DNA of 64,000 nucleotides from Mesodorylaimus sp. YZB2_4 (GCA_030248295.1 JASANH010001669.1:56034-120033); one strand, 5' to 3'. Positions 44,180 to 55,353 are shown, numbered from the stretch's first letter. Translations and numbers: made by a program. The notes: a model not told the origin generated them from the sequence alone.

Positions 44180-44754
44180 GGGATAGGTTGGGATCCCAAT
44201 CCTGATCCTGACATTGAGGCATCGGGATTCTGCTAATAATTATGATATGCATAAGCATGGCAGGTACACTCTGATCCATCATATCTGCCATTAAGCAGTA
44301 GCGATGAAGAGGCAACAGCAACATCGGCTCAAATCGATAATGATAGCAACACTAATTTTACTTAGCCTGGGCTGACCTTGCTGGACGCGTATCGAAACTG
44401 CGAATGTACCGTATTTCCTCGAAATCCTCCCCCTCGGGTTATTCACCCCTGTCTAGACCCCGATTGAACTTTATTCTCCCCCCTCTGGTAATTTTGCCCC
44501 GTTTGGGACCCATTTGAAAAAATTTCTCCCGCGGGGAGAATTTCGAGGAAATACGGTACTCATCAATTTCAGCTTATCTATAATGACTGAAACTCGACCT
44601 GATAAAAATCTGGATGACTAAAGTATGCTTTAGTCTTGAAAATAGACTCATCTCCTTCGTGCGTGCAAACTGTTCGACCTCAAACAAAAAATCCCGATCC
44701 CGATCGGGCTTGCCCTGATCTCGATCCTGGAAAAAGGTGATCCCGACCTATCCC
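44180..44754. mobile_element. GGGATAGG-family MITE, copy 2 (nested)
   Basis: The ends are GGGATAGGTTGGGATCCC and GATCCCGACCTATCCC. The right TA is present (44755-44756); the left is GA, probably mutated. It aligns along its length with copy 1 (CTGACATTGAGGCATCGGGA, GGCAACAGCAACAT.GGCTCA, then the distal GATCCCGACC). It carries a CCGTATTTCC MITE that copy 1 lacks. Confidence 0.86.
44409..44556. mobile_element. CCGTATTTCC MITE (148 bp), innermost insertion
   Basis: The inverted ends CCGTATTTCCTCGAAAT and ATTTCGAGGAAATACGG are flanked by TA (44407-44408 and 44557-44558). Copy 1 of the host MITE reads straight across this point (CAAAGGTACTGGTCAA near 5889-5904), giving the empty site with a single TA. 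Confidence 0.88.
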
Positions 44755-44764
44755 TAGAGGTGAC

Positions 44765-45078
44765 CAGCTCTCACGGCAGGTTCCCTGTGTCTTCACTGGG
44801 AGCACCTCAACACGAGGGCATACTGGGTGAGAAGGGGCTTGGCGTTGGCTTATGGACCATCTCGACTGGTGTTTGAAGAGAGTTCCCCAATTCTCTGCCC
44901 CTTGGGTGGGCGTCCGCCGTTTGACAGTAACGTGGTGTCGCCCGGAGCCAGGTGTCCTAAGCCAACGACAAGCTACTAAACTGGCGTCCTCCGTCGGAAT
45001 AGAACCTCGGCCTCCCAGTCAGGGTTGCGGGCCAGAAAGGCGGATCAACGCCTACATCAGCTGAGCCATCGCCTCCCA
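44765..45078 (-). mobile_element. tRNA-derived SINE, family 1 (minus strand)
   Basis: On the minus strand from 45078 there is a tRNA-like head: GGAGGCGATGGCTCAGCTGA (A box TGGCTCAGCTGA) and GAGGTTCTATTCCGACGG (B box). The body shares GCCAGTTTAGTAG, CACCTGGCTCCGGGCGAC and ACTGTCAAACGGCGGACG with the copies at 59.5 and 9.4 kb. Confidence 0.78.
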
Positions 45079-45380
45079 ACTTTTTTCTTTCAGATCAGAT
45101 GCCATTCCAGTTGGGAATAAGAGTCCTGATGAAGCCGAAATTGCATTATCGAGAATGAACGACCAAGGAGAAGAGAAAACAAAAAGTTTTGAAGGTTTGA
45201 ACGCGCACTACTGGTGAAGATAAAAGGTGTTTTTTGTCATCAAAAGCTAAAAATTTGCTGCGGTCGACCATTGGCCGCTTCCCCCATCCCCCGACCGCAG
45301 CTGACCACTTTTTGCTAAACCCCCCCCCCCCCCCCCCCCCTAGGCTGCGGTCGACCTTTATGGATGGCCCCTTTATGGAT

Positions 45381-45419
45381 GGCGTCTGGTTGGCTGCTTA
45401 GACCAGCCAACCAGACGCC
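45381..45419. repeat. Perfect 16-bp hairpin
   Basis: GGCGTCTGGTTGGCTG and its exact complement flank a 7-nt loop (CTTAGAC). It begins 10 bp after the TTTA-site transposon. It may be the remains of a short fold-back insertion. Confidence 0.85.
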
Positions 45420-45429
45420 TAATGTTAAA

Positions 45430-45925
45430 AGACGATTTTCGCCGGCTAATAACTCAAGAACGGGTTGACGAAAATTTTTCGATTTCTCGCACGCTTTGAA
45501 GAATCGGCCGAGTCTACAATCGTGCCAATTTTTATCAAAATCCGTCCAGCCGTAGTTGAATTCCAGAATACGCGATATCTTGTTCAGGGGGAGAAGACGA
45601 GGAGGAGGAGGAGGAACAACATGTGCCTAGATCAACAACCAGAGGTCGTACAGTTGTGAATGTTAGTTTTTCTGAAAGCTGAAACTTTCGGACTCTGCCT
45701 TTTGACGGTCATTTCTTTTAAGCTTCAATTTCCGAAAAGTTATTCCTTAAAATACTTACTGTTTCAGCTGTTTTTGTCCGTCGCCCGTCAAATACTGGAC
45801 GGATTTCGATAAAAAATTGGCACAGTTGCAGATCTGACCTATCTTGCAAAGCGTGCGAGCAGCCAACTTTTTTGGTTCAGTCATTCTTGAGTTATCGACT
45901 AACGAAAGTAGTTGGCGCTGGTGTT
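45430..45925. repeat. Diverged inverted repeat, arms ~120-140 bp
   Basis: Left arm 45430-45550 (AATAACTCAAGAACGG...CTCGCACGCTTTG...GTGCCAATTTTTATCAAAATC) is mirrored by 45785-45925 (GATAAAAAATTGGCAC...AAAGCGTGCGAG...TTGAGTTATCG). This is probably an old fold-back element; no coding region. Confidence 0.7.
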
Positions 45926-46691
45926 TCTGTTATTTCATTTTCGGCGCGAAGCTTAGAAACATCAACTGAACTGGTTGAGGCGCAGCGCCATTGATTGGCT
46001 AGGCTCAGCGGGCTCTAACGAAGATGGGTTTGGTGCACAGCAATAAATTTGCCGGTAATAAATTGAGAATATGCGAACGAATATAAATGATTTGGAAAGA
46101 GTTTCCGTGGGCAGGACATGTTCTCTTAAATGTGGGGGGGTAATATTGTTGAGAAAAATTCGAGCTAATAATAACTTGACAAACGTTGCGGATCCTGAAT
46201 TTCAGCTTCTGAGGGAACAGAAGTTCAGATCACCCCGAGCATGACCCAGTTCTTTTTAGGCTGGCTTCAGTTTCCGACAAGTTGCCCCTTTTTACATGGA
46301 TTAGAGCATATTTTGTTTGTGGCAGAGAGTGGCTTTTCAACAGCATTTTTGTTTCCCGACCACGAGGCTCTCAGTTCGAGTTTAGAATGGTTCAGAATTT
46401 TTGGTTTTTGTTTCTCGTCTTTTCACGGGACAGACAAACGTTATTGCGAACAAGGAATATGAGGGTGGTCCTTGACTTTTTGCCCAGTCAGAGATAAGGT
46501 TTCGATGCGTAAAAGAAGTACTTAATTTGCTGTTTTTCCTGCAGCCTGTATATCTTAGAGCCTGCAGCTTGTTAGCACATATTGGAAAAATCTGTGCATG
46601 TCGTCAGTAGGAGTTTCTGACTAGTATGAAATGGTCGATCGGTGAGGTGTTTAGGCCACTAGTTTGTAGCAAAAAAAACGAAAAACGGTCT

Positions 46692-47418
46692 TATTATTTC
46701 CAAAAAGTCTGTTATGACAGACTCGAAACTTTTAGACTAGCCAATGCACGCAGTGAAACCAGGGCTTAGGATGGCTGGTCTACTCGGCCAGTGCTACGCA
46801 ATCACGGTTTAAGAAAAATGTCTGAGCAGAAGCTGCTTTTTCTGCATGAAAATCAGGACTACTGATCCTGGCAACGAGCAGAGGACCATGCAATCCTGTG
46901 CTTGTGGTCTACTAGTGGGCTAGCAGTGTTTAACTCTGGGGATATGCGCGCACATGCTCATAGTAGGTAATGTTCAAGCCGCGGCTAGGTAAATCATTTT
47001 GTTTTATGTGTCCCTTCACCCTCGAGCGTGTCATCACTGATATGATAAACCATGAGCATGAACATAAAGTTGGAAGAAGGGGAGGTAGGATTGTTGAGAG
47101 TGTTTCTCGAGGTTAAGGCATTTTACAATAAGACTTATCACTTTAATCGCAGCGCTACAGCTTCAGCATTATGCAGGTTTTTTTGTGGAACAGCACAGCT
47201 GCCTTTGGGGAGCCTGTCTGAACAGCAGCAGTACACAGCAGAGAAGCATGTTGGATTTGATTTGGACATCGGCAAGCATCTGTTTGCGAGTGATTATGCA
47301 CTGTGCAGTGCAGGCCACCTCCTTTCCTTGCGGCCGAGTAGACCAGCCATCCTAAGCCCTGGCATTGGCTGGTCTGAAAGTTTCGAGTCTGTCATAACAG
47401 ACTTTTTGGAAATAATAT
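46692..47418. mobile_element. Element with ~85-bp terminal inverted repeats and a SINE tail inside
   Basis: The arms TATTATTTCCAAAAAGTCTG...GGGCTTAGGATGGCTGGTC (46692-46785) and the complementary 47330-47418 are inverted. The region 46975-47045 carries a family-2 SINE tail (TAAATCATTTTG...CCTTCACCCTCGAG). The open frame 47052-47543 runs out through the right arm and has no domain. Target duplications are not evident. Confidence 0.65.
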
Positions 47419-47898
47419 GCTATTGCAATCGTCAGTGTTCGCCTTGCCTCCATATGCGATTCCGTCAGATATGGTCAAGCCTAGTTGGTTCAGCGATGGA
47501 AAGGATCAAGCTCGTCGACTTGCGTTTCATCAAGTCCATGTGATGCGAGTCATGGTTTTTGGATGTCCCAGTGTCGCAAGTAGTATAGGAGCGATGGTCA
47601 CACCGTCACTCCTCCAAGTCACTCAGGGTGGAGGAGGTCAAGACAGCCCACCCTTAGCCAATGTACAGTACTGGCTCACATTACTGACCCAGCCAATGAC
47701 CATATCGGCGGTACTCACTGTCCATACCCAGTATCATCCATGTGATTGACACATGTCAAATTCAAATCCAGCTTAAGTGACGCTTCTATGAAGCGGCGAG
47801 GTTTTTTGAATTTCCCGCCTTTACGTATAAAGGGCCTGTTATGTGTGCTATGTTGCGCCAATTCGGAAGTGACAACAACATGTCTTCGAAACCTACAG
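47419..47898 (+). pseudogene. Probable retroelement remnant
   Basis: After the inverted-repeat element, a coding-like stretch (FALPPYAIPSDMVKPSWFSD...AFHQVHVMRVMVFG) continues in the texture of the gag region, but no motif is diagnostic. Confidence 0.3.
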
Positions 47899-48256
47899 CG
47901 GAGCAGCTCGGAGCTGCTCATTTTGTTGCAGGAGCAGTTCCTCCTTACTGAGGAGCAGCCCGGAGCTGCTCATTTTGTGGCAGGAGCAGCTCCTCCTTGG
48001 TGAGGAGCAGCTCGGAGCTGCTCATTTTGTTGCAGGAGCAGCTCCTCCTTGGTGGAGAGCTGCTCAGAGTTGCTCATTTTGTGGCAGGAGCAGCTCCTCC
48101 TTGGTGGAGAGCAGCTCGGAGCTGCTCATTTTGTGGCAGGAGCAGCTCCTCCTTGGTGGAGAGCTGCTCAGAGTTGCTCATTTTGTTGCAGGAGCAGCTC
48201 CTCCTTGGTGGGGAGCGCAGCACTTTGGTAGCAGGAGTAGCTCCTACTTTGTGGGG
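47899..48256. repeat. Tandem array of ~52-bp units, about 6-7 copies
   Basis: Units start near 47901, 47953, 48005, 48057, 48110 and 48162, with a shorter, diverged end. Each has GAGCAGCTCGGAGCTGCTC then ATTTTGT.GCAGGAGCAGCTCCTCCTT. Both halves are self-complementary, so each unit can form hairpins. The period is not a multiple of 3, so the Ser/Leu- and Ala-rich open frames here are artefacts. Confidence 0.93.
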
Positions 48257-48402
48257 ACCTTTCCATTTTATGAGGTGAGCGGCAAATGTGAGAGCATACA
48301 CCATGCCAGTTTCCTACAAATCCAGTCAGGGCGTTCACTTTTTACCTTAGGCGGCTTTACTTCATGGTCCATGTTGCACTTATAAGCCTACAACCCCGCT
48401 CA

Positions 48403-48480
48403 TATTAGCGGGGGAGCTGCTCATGTTAGCGGGGGAGCTGCTCATGGTAGCGGGGGAGCTGCTCATGTTAGCGGGGAGCA
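48403..48480. repeat. Tandem array of 21-bp units
   Basis: About 3.5 copies of TTAGCGGGGGAGCTGCTCATG. It shares the AGCTGCTC core with the 52-bp array 150 bp upstream. Confidence 0.9.
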
Positions 48481-48489
48481 GCTTCCAAT

Positions 48490-49460
48490 CCACTCGCTCG
48501 ACAATGATACGCCACGCATTCTTGGTACCCATCCTGTTTATCTGTCATTTCGTCCTCTACAGTATAAAGTGGCTGTTTCGCATGACCCTAAGGGTCTGAT
48601 GACGATATTATTGGGTCAAGATAGCAACAACCTGTAAAATCATACGTTGTCCGAAAGCGAACGAACAGTCACATATTGTGCTGGAGACCTCAAAGGTATC
48701 AAAGTTCCATACGTGCCTACCAAGCCTCAGTCGCCAGTGGGCATTGCCAAAGTCGCAGTCACTCAACAAACGTATGCCACATCCACCGGTCAATGGTCGC
48801 GTCACAGTCAATCAGCTTCGTGTCCAAGATATGGTACTATATTTCGATTCGAGTTTGCAGACGAAGAATGGTCCTGAATAGCTCGCTGACAATCCTGTCA
48901 ATGTTGGTCTCGACCCGTGGTCGCAAAATGGCAAGTAGCTTCCCCACTTGAAATCGACCCTGATGCGTCCAATGGCAAGATAGCTACAAAATCTGCTATG
49001 GACTCGCAGGCCAAGCTTGCCGGAGCAATCAATACAAAAAACTGCGGCAAGATATCCGATTTTTCCAAGCAAATGGTCAAAAATTACGAAGGCAAGAATC
49101 GATTAGTCAAAGTGTCGAAAGTCATGGTCTCCGATGGTCAGCAAAATTGGTCATGCTCGCCAGTACATCCAAGCCATGCCAGAAAGTCATCAGCCAAGCT
49201 GATCAGGAATGCATTCGCCAAAGTCAGCTCAAGTATGCTTCAGATTTGTATTTGGATTTATTTGCCTCTCTGACTGCATCACCCGAAGCGGCCACCGAAC
49301 TGAGCCTATTTTGTTGCCTACAGTAAGCCAGCCTGACTTATTGTTAGTCAGTCCAGTCTGCCTCGTCCGCTTTTCCTGTGGTGATGCAGGTCAAGCTTGT
49401 CTATCTCGAATTTCTCCTATGTTTGGTTCTGGCCTAGTCAGTCTATTCCTGGCTTAGGCT
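48490..49460 (+). pseudogene. Retroelement remnant downstream of the arrays
   Basis: A coding-like frame (GTHPVYLSFRPLQYKVAVSHDPKG...KVAVTQQTYATSTGQWSRH) interrupted by stops. Its codon texture and GQWSRHSQ-type repeats resemble the gag region at 41-43 kb. No protease, RT or integrase signature could be read. Confidence 0.4.
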
Positions 49461-49474
49461 TGACGAGGTGCCAT

Positions 49475-49741
49475 CTCCTTCGAAGACAAATCTTTTTTTG
49501 ATTCATGGAGTGGATTTCTATTTTGTAAAAGCCTCCACAAACTTTTCCCCATATTTTTTAAAAAGTTTCGCGGGGTGGGCCGCACCAGCCCAATTCTCCA
49601 TGGGACTTCCAATCATATTAGCTGGCCAGCAGTCATGATAACTATGATAAGCGAGGCGGTGAGGTGACTAGGGATTGGCTGGGATCCCAGTCCCAATCCC
49701 GATCCTGATCCTGACATTGAGGCATCGGGATTCTGCTGCTA
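49475..49741. repeat. Partial copy of 43975-44240 including a MITE end
   Basis: Shared: GGATTTCTATTTTGTAAAAGCC, CCATATTTTTTAAAAA, CAATCATATTAGCTGG, CAGTCATGAT, and then the start of a GGGATAGG-family MITE (49671 onward, preceded by TA). Both copies have the MITE at the same point, so the duplication followed that insertion. The copy stops near 49741. Confidence 0.8.
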
Positions 49742-50435
49742 CACTTCGGCTTGACTGATTGGACCGCAGTGCTCGTGATGGCCAGCGTCTGGATTCGAAA
49801 TCACGACTCCATTGCGAACACGTACGCGACTTTTTTGGCGATCTCGCAATTCTTTGCAGAGTTCCTATGTCAATGCTATGTCTATGTCATAGGAAAAAAT
49901 TCGCAGTGTGTTAGGAGTGTTGGAGGAGGGGAGGGTCAGCGATGCGAATATTCAGCATTATCTTAGAATGCAAGCAGTTAAACTTTGCCATCTATACCAA
50001 CACTAAGGGAGAAATGTTGGCTGATCGCAAGATTTGTCGGCTTGACGAGGTCTGAAAGCGGGAAGCTACTGTAGGTTCCTAACACTGTTCAGTGAGTCTT
50101 CATCAGGCTAACATGCACCGCGCTAAAATATTGATCTCGTGTTGCCTGGTGCAGAGGTGGCTGAAGGCAACCTGACCCACCTAAATACGTACTGTATGTA
50201 CAGTCAACTACACCAGACCTATCTGCCAGCCTTCTGTCGCGCGACGTTTAGATAAAAATTTGATTTTTTAAATAACCCCAGACCACCACGCACCACAAAA
50301 TACCTTAACAACCATCACGATAAATGAAATAGTGTACCAATGTCATCCTTTCCCCACAGTAAATAACCTGAACACTACGCCCAGCGCCTAGATTCATATA
50401 ATTTTTTCGATTTCACTGTCTGCAAATTCTTTCAT
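49742..50435. other. Intergenic between retroelement debris and astacin
   Basis: No gene is recognised. The 3' UTR of the minus-strand astacin gene should be within its right part; AAATGA-rich sequence near 50325 and TTTATAAT at 50434 are present, but no signal is certain. Confidence 0.35.
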
Positions 50436-52584
50436 TTATAATGTGGTTTTGAATAAGCTGTCGCACCCACCGCACGATTTGATGCAATCTTTGTTGAACT
50501 GTGGTCCCATTGTATTGTCGCTGCAATATTTGAGTATAGTGGCGTTGTAGCCGCAATCACGGTACTTGTCCACGCAAGTGGTTGGAACGCAGTACATACG
50601 CTTAAGTTGCAGCACGTCGCTCGGCTGAAGGATGTGCCCGTCAGCTATGAACTTGCCATCGACCGTCAGAGTGTCCGGTCTACTCCTATCGCCGTAATAA
50701 TACATCGTGCCGTATTGCATTGTCGAGTTCAGGTTGTAGGGTACGCCGTACGATGTGCTCTTTGTTTCCAGATTATAATTATGCAGCGAGTTTTCAGGAA
50801 TATTGGTCTTGTAGACTTTGATATACTTATCGCGGTCGTCCCGGCTTTGCTCATGATGACCGCCGAGCGCATGTATTGCTTCGTGCTGCAAAGTCGATTT
50901 AAAGTAATTGAGTCCCATGCAATTTGATTTGCTCATCCATAACGGCTGTGGTTGACTTTTGTCGACCACCCATCCCACGTAGCTTCGACCCCCGCAAAAA
51001 CTATTCGGTGTTATCACCAAAACTGTGTAGTCATTGGAAGAAGTCTGGGAGACTTTCTCGAATTTGATACAACCAACCGCTGCCGCCAGTTCGTTCAAGG
51101 CATCGGTCATTGCTTGTTCCTCTTGACTGCTGAATGAGCCATCTTGCGTCCATCGGATCGGCTGCGGCCAGAGGTACGTATAGTCGTAATTGATCCACTG
51201 CTCGAAAAACAGTGAGCCGGCACGTTTCTTTCGTGAACTTGGTTGACCATCAGCTCCTTTGTCGTCCAATTCCGCGATCGCAGCCTCAAGCTTGCTCTGG
51301 AGACAAGACAATATCGCGTTCCCACAGTCCATCGTCGGCTGGTTCGATCTCACCCAAACCTTGCTTTTGGTACCATTTCACCTTTAGTTCTTGGATTTTT
51401 TGTAACTGCGCCTCGACTTGGGTCTCCACTTCTTCGTCAGTGGCGTCTTTGAGTTTGCCGAGCCTCAATCCTTTTTTCAGATCGTCCTTCACGTGCTTTC
51501 GTCGTGCTTTATCTTCATTTGATTGTCCTTTGCATTTACCTTTCTTCTTTTGGCAATTTGCCTAAAGTTATTCATACTGTGGCAGATAGTAAGGGAAGCG
51601 GTATTATATGTGTTTCAGATTTTTAAGACCGAATAAGGCTACCCTGTGTCCAATAAAACTGTACCTTAAGCGAGGTAGAGCGCATAAAATTCAAAAACCA
51701 AAGTGACCCCTCACAAACCCCAGTGCACTCACAAGAGAACATCGCCAGCCGCTAAGCCGAACTTGTCAAAATAAAAAAATCTGTTTTGTTCTCAGGCGCA
51801 AAAGAAAGCTCTCTGCAAATTATCATAGGTATCTGGCCAACTGGTAGCGTCTAAAGTCCCGCGAATTTTTTAATTTTGTGGGGTGAGGAACCCAACGTTG
51901 AGAAAAACACGCAGGGTCCCTTTCAAACTAGGGTTTTTCGGATTTCAGGCTTCGAGTGTACGCCCCATCGCTTTGCCTGCCCAAAAACAGTCCTAGAGAA
52001 TTCAAAAATTTCGTGGGACTTTATGAGCTAACCGTTGCTGACCAGTTGGCCAGACGCCCCTTATATTTTGCAGAAAACTTTCTTTTGCGCCTGAGAACAA
52101 AACAGAATTTTTGGATTTGACAAGTTCGGCTTACCGGTTGGCGATGTTCTCTTGGCCCGCGACAAACCGCAGTGCGGTGGGGTCGACCGCAACCCCCCCG
52201 CCCCCCCCCCCCCCATCCTATTCCTGTGGTACAACATCGGGGGTGAGGGTATGAGGGACGCTTGGGGGAGCCGGGGCCTGGCGGGCTGACCATGCCCCAG
52301 TTCCCCCAAGCTGTACCACAGGAATGGAGGGGATGCGGTTCGTCCGCTCCGCCTTAAGGGTTGGCCATGTTCTCATGTTAGTGTAATGCATGAAACCCAC
52401 TCTAATCGGGCGTAACTCCGATGCTAGCACTTACCAGAATCTGCTCTTTTTCTTCATCAGTGAACACTTTATTGGGCGCCTTGCCCTTCGACGCCCCAGG
52501 TACGTTAGGTGGGCGTGGGGCAGTGATGGAAGAAATTGCGACCACTGCCAGAATAACCAGTGAGCAAAGAAATTGATGGTTCAT
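50436..52584 (-). CDS. Astacin metalloprotease with ShKT domain; frameshift in the prodomain
   Basis: Exon 1 (52584-52435, 50 codons) has signal peptide MNHQFLCSLVILAVVAISS and a GTAAGT donor. Exon 2 starts at 51561 after ACTTTAG. The prodomain ends near SRKKR, a furin-like site. The catalytic domain has the zinc motif HEAIHALGGHHEQSR (50885-50841) followed by DDRD, and the Met-turn STMQY, where Gln replaces the usual His. A C-terminal six-cysteine ShKT domain (CVDKYRDCGY...CIKSCGGC) follows. The architecture is that of secreted nematode-type astacins. The prodomain motif LWERDIVLSPEQ corresponds to the family FxGD segment, but its frame hits TGA at 51288-51286. The catalytic domain is in another frame. 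Either one extra base near 51287-51295 breaks the gene, or an 85-nt intron (AAG|GTGAAA to CTCCAG) restores it while removing that motif. Confidence 0.83.
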
Positions 52585-55205
52585 GGTTTTGCTGCCCACT
52601 TGATTGAATTCAGTGCCTACTGAATAGAATGACATAATCATAGTCTATGCTCAGTCCATGCCTGTTGATCGGTAGCTCAAAAAATAACCCCTCGCCCCCG
52701 CGGCGGCCTTTGCTTGCGTACAAGCTTTTCTATAAAGAGTTTACGGAGGGTCAGAATCGTGTTGACAGCATATGACTGACAGCCCTGAGAGGGAAAAAAA
52801 CGCACTCTCTTCTTGCAGTCCAGTGTGCTGGCCGCTTTACTTTTAAACGACTCGAGTCTCTAGCTCTCGAAATCCTTGGCCTATCCCAGGACGAACTAAT
52901 CGTAAGACAAGCCAGTGGACGGCCTTAGCCACAGGAACGAACCCACGCAGCCCACGACGCCTCGTGTATCGTTTATTCGTCAACCACACACAAGGGTTGT
53001 TTAGGCTCACAACTCGAAGGGCGGCCGCACGTGTCGATCCTTACGGGGGTTCTGATGGTCCTGAGCCCGAATTGCCCAGAGTGCAATTCAGACCAGGAAC
53101 TCAATACCGGTCGTCACCCAATTCCTGCAAACCAAACCAGTCACTCGGCCTCATGTCTGGCCCTGACCTACGAGAGGCAGACCAGCTCCCTGAACCAGTG
53201 CACCGATAGGTGCAGACAAGTGTATCCACGCCTATTACACTCTCTACCTCCAGTACAACAAGATCGTCCTCAAAAATTAAAAAGATACTGTATGTCAGAT
53301 TCTTCCCTTGTGGTAGGATCTTGGTTAAACAAAAGCTAAGAAAATGCAAAGACGCATGGACTTTCCAACATGTCGTACCTTTTCGCTGTAAAAAGTCGAG
53401 ATGTGATGGTACAATGGCTACAGCGGCCATCTATGTGTACCGCAATGTTAATTAATACCAAGCTTACATACATACTAGGCTTCTAATGAGCCAGTCCCCT
53501 CAAAACTGTGTTGGTCTCAGATTCCTAAGGTACCTGTCCGTTCTAAAGAAAGGTCGAGAAAAGAATCCACATGTAAAATATGTGGTTTGACTGGTGCCTA
53601 CATGTTTCACATCGCTCTTGGGTCCACGTGATGAGCGCGGAAGTCAATACGTGCTGGCGGATCCAGCTGGGTCAATCTTGGAGGATGTACAGTATGAAGC
53701 CTGTATCCCTAAAGGGGTTTCAGCACCAAGAGATTAAGATCTGTGCCGAAGTCACCTCCCCAAAGGTCATGAAAGAGAGGTTTCAAGACGGTAAAAGAAT
53801 TTGTGTCCCCCCCAGCTTACCTCCAGATTCAAAGCTTGCTAGCCAATAATTTTGAAATAGAAACACAGCCAGTACGGGTTCAATGATGAGTTAGACGCTC
53901 TCGCCTTTTTATACCCAGCGTTTAGGCACCGTTCTGAGACTGGTTATATAATTATAGTAGCATTATCATTCGTCATAAACTTGCTCGATCGTAGAATTCG
54001 TTCATGCATAACTATCGAATGTGAGGTCGACTTGAGTCGAGTCACATAATTATTTGCTTTGATGGCAGTTAAAATCAATCACCAGAGAAGCTGGATTTTA
54101 ATGCTCGCTCCTACGCGATTAAATTTAGCTCGCACTACTGTTCAACGTATCCATAATAAAAGGCTTTGTACCGACGATCGCAGCGATCGTATGTCATTTC
54201 GTAGAGAATTTCGTAGAGTTAGAACTCCACGTGTCCCTATGACTGAAATATGTCTATGCTTACGTGGCCGTTTTTGGTCGCCTCACTGCTCTAACACTCC
54301 CAGTCAAATTCTCATTGATGAGCGAGTGGTGGAATCATCATCAGTATGCATGCAGGGGTAATAATCACTGTCCAGAGGATAAGAGTACTTCGCTCTGAGC
54401 GACCATGCCCATGCAATCCTGGCTTTTTGATCGTTTCAGCCAGCTAAGGCAATGGCATTGTTAAAACTGATCCAACATGGCCAGTTCATGAAAAGCCTCA
54501 AAAAGAGATATTTGCGGGTGGGGACGTCGATGTTTGCAGAGACTGTCCAAAGCCACTAGTCTTGAATTGTGAAGCTGAAGCTTTCCGCGAGATTATTAGC
54601 TGTGAATAAGACACTAAAAGGATGAAAGACCCTGCGGGCGACCAGCGTGATGAATCCTCTATTTCCCTTCGATGAATCCCCTGCGTGATGGAATCCTCAA
54701 TTTGCTACGACTTAACGTGACCTATGCGATACCCTTCCCCCAGCTTCGGGTGGGAATACCCACACGCGTGCGTGGTTCGAATCACCCTTGCGCGGTTACT
54801 ACCAAAACGGACGCTAAACGATAGCTCTTTATTGGACCGACGGAAGGGTAACTCTACGAATGTGAATTTCTAACGATTAGACAAGCATTTGAAAAGGGGG
54901 TCCTGTGACGTTTGCCCCACTCAGTCGATTCTCCCACTGTGTCGTTTCCCCCACCGTGCCTGTTGGAGGAATCGACTCGCTGAGACATGTGGTCTCCCCC
55001 CACTGTGCCGGCTCCTCAACCGTGTCGCTTCCCCCGCCAATGCGAAATTGCCTAGCTCGGGAAATCAATTAAAAAGAAGATATACATTTAGGCAGTAACA
55101 CCTGGGCGAATTCACTAGCATGACAGCTGCAGATTTTGGCAAAGCAGTTTTCTCACTCACGAAACATCAGGCTCATCTTTGTTCTCGGACTAGTAGTACC
55201 TTGGA
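52585..55205. other. Upstream region of astacin and intergenic DNA
   Basis: The astacin promoter lies here; TTTTCTATAAAGAG near 52727 is a TATA-like site about 145 bp upstream of the ATG. A C14 run is at 52201-52214 inside the astacin intron. From 53 to 55.2 kb no gene is recognised; 54059-54361 is a 100-codon Arg-rich frame without a domain. Confidence 0.4.
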
Positions 55206-55240
55206 CCCAGCATCGACCGTTCTGACCGAACCGATCTGAG
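55206..55240. mobile_element. Solitary CCAGCATCGACCG-family end
   Basis: CCAGCATCGACCGTTCTGACC followed by GAACCGATC matches the termini of the elements at 7997 and 22177. No matching right end or 8-bp duplication was found downstream. Confidence 0.5.
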
Positions 55241-55302
55241 GGGTGCAGGGGTGATTAGCATAGCAATCGACAACTGCGGCTATCGGGCGGAGTGGACAAC
55301 TG

Positions 55303-55353
55303 CGCTACAATATGCCTCGCGCCAGCACTGTTGGCGCGAGGCATATTGTAGCG
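55303..55353. repeat. 51-bp near-perfect palindrome
   Basis: Two 24-25-bp arms (CGCTACAATATGCCTCGCGC and its complement) meet with almost no loop. The right-hand arm leads into a dispersed repeat shared with 38875-39010 (ATGACTTCCAGGCATGC). Confidence 0.85.

Larger units (their letters stand above)
43793..45371. mobile_element. DNA transposon with 26-bp TIRs and TTTA target duplication
   Basis: The terminal inverted repeats are a perfect 26 bp, beginning GGGGCCATCCATAAAGGTCG, and TTTA is duplicated at 43789-43792 and 45372-45375. Removing the element rejoins the retroelement frame across CCG|TTTATGG. Subterminal C-rich blocks with GACCGCA..GACCAC words are mirrored at the two ends. Its interior carries two nested MITEs and a SINE. 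There is no transposase. The superfamily is not assigned: GGGG..TCCATAAA ends are known from several animal elements, but a 4-bp duplication alone does not decide. Confidence 0.85.

Noticed and set aside
47901-48256. CRISPR-like array of regular repeats
   Set aside because: The units are contiguous without unique spacers, and the sequence is from an animal genome.
47975-48385. 136-codon frame rich in Ser, Ala and Trp
   Set aside because: It is translation of a tandem array whose period is not a multiple of three; no signal peptide or start context.
54059-54361. 100-codon Arg-rich frame as a gene
   Set aside because: No domain, no splice context and no homologous copy in the window.
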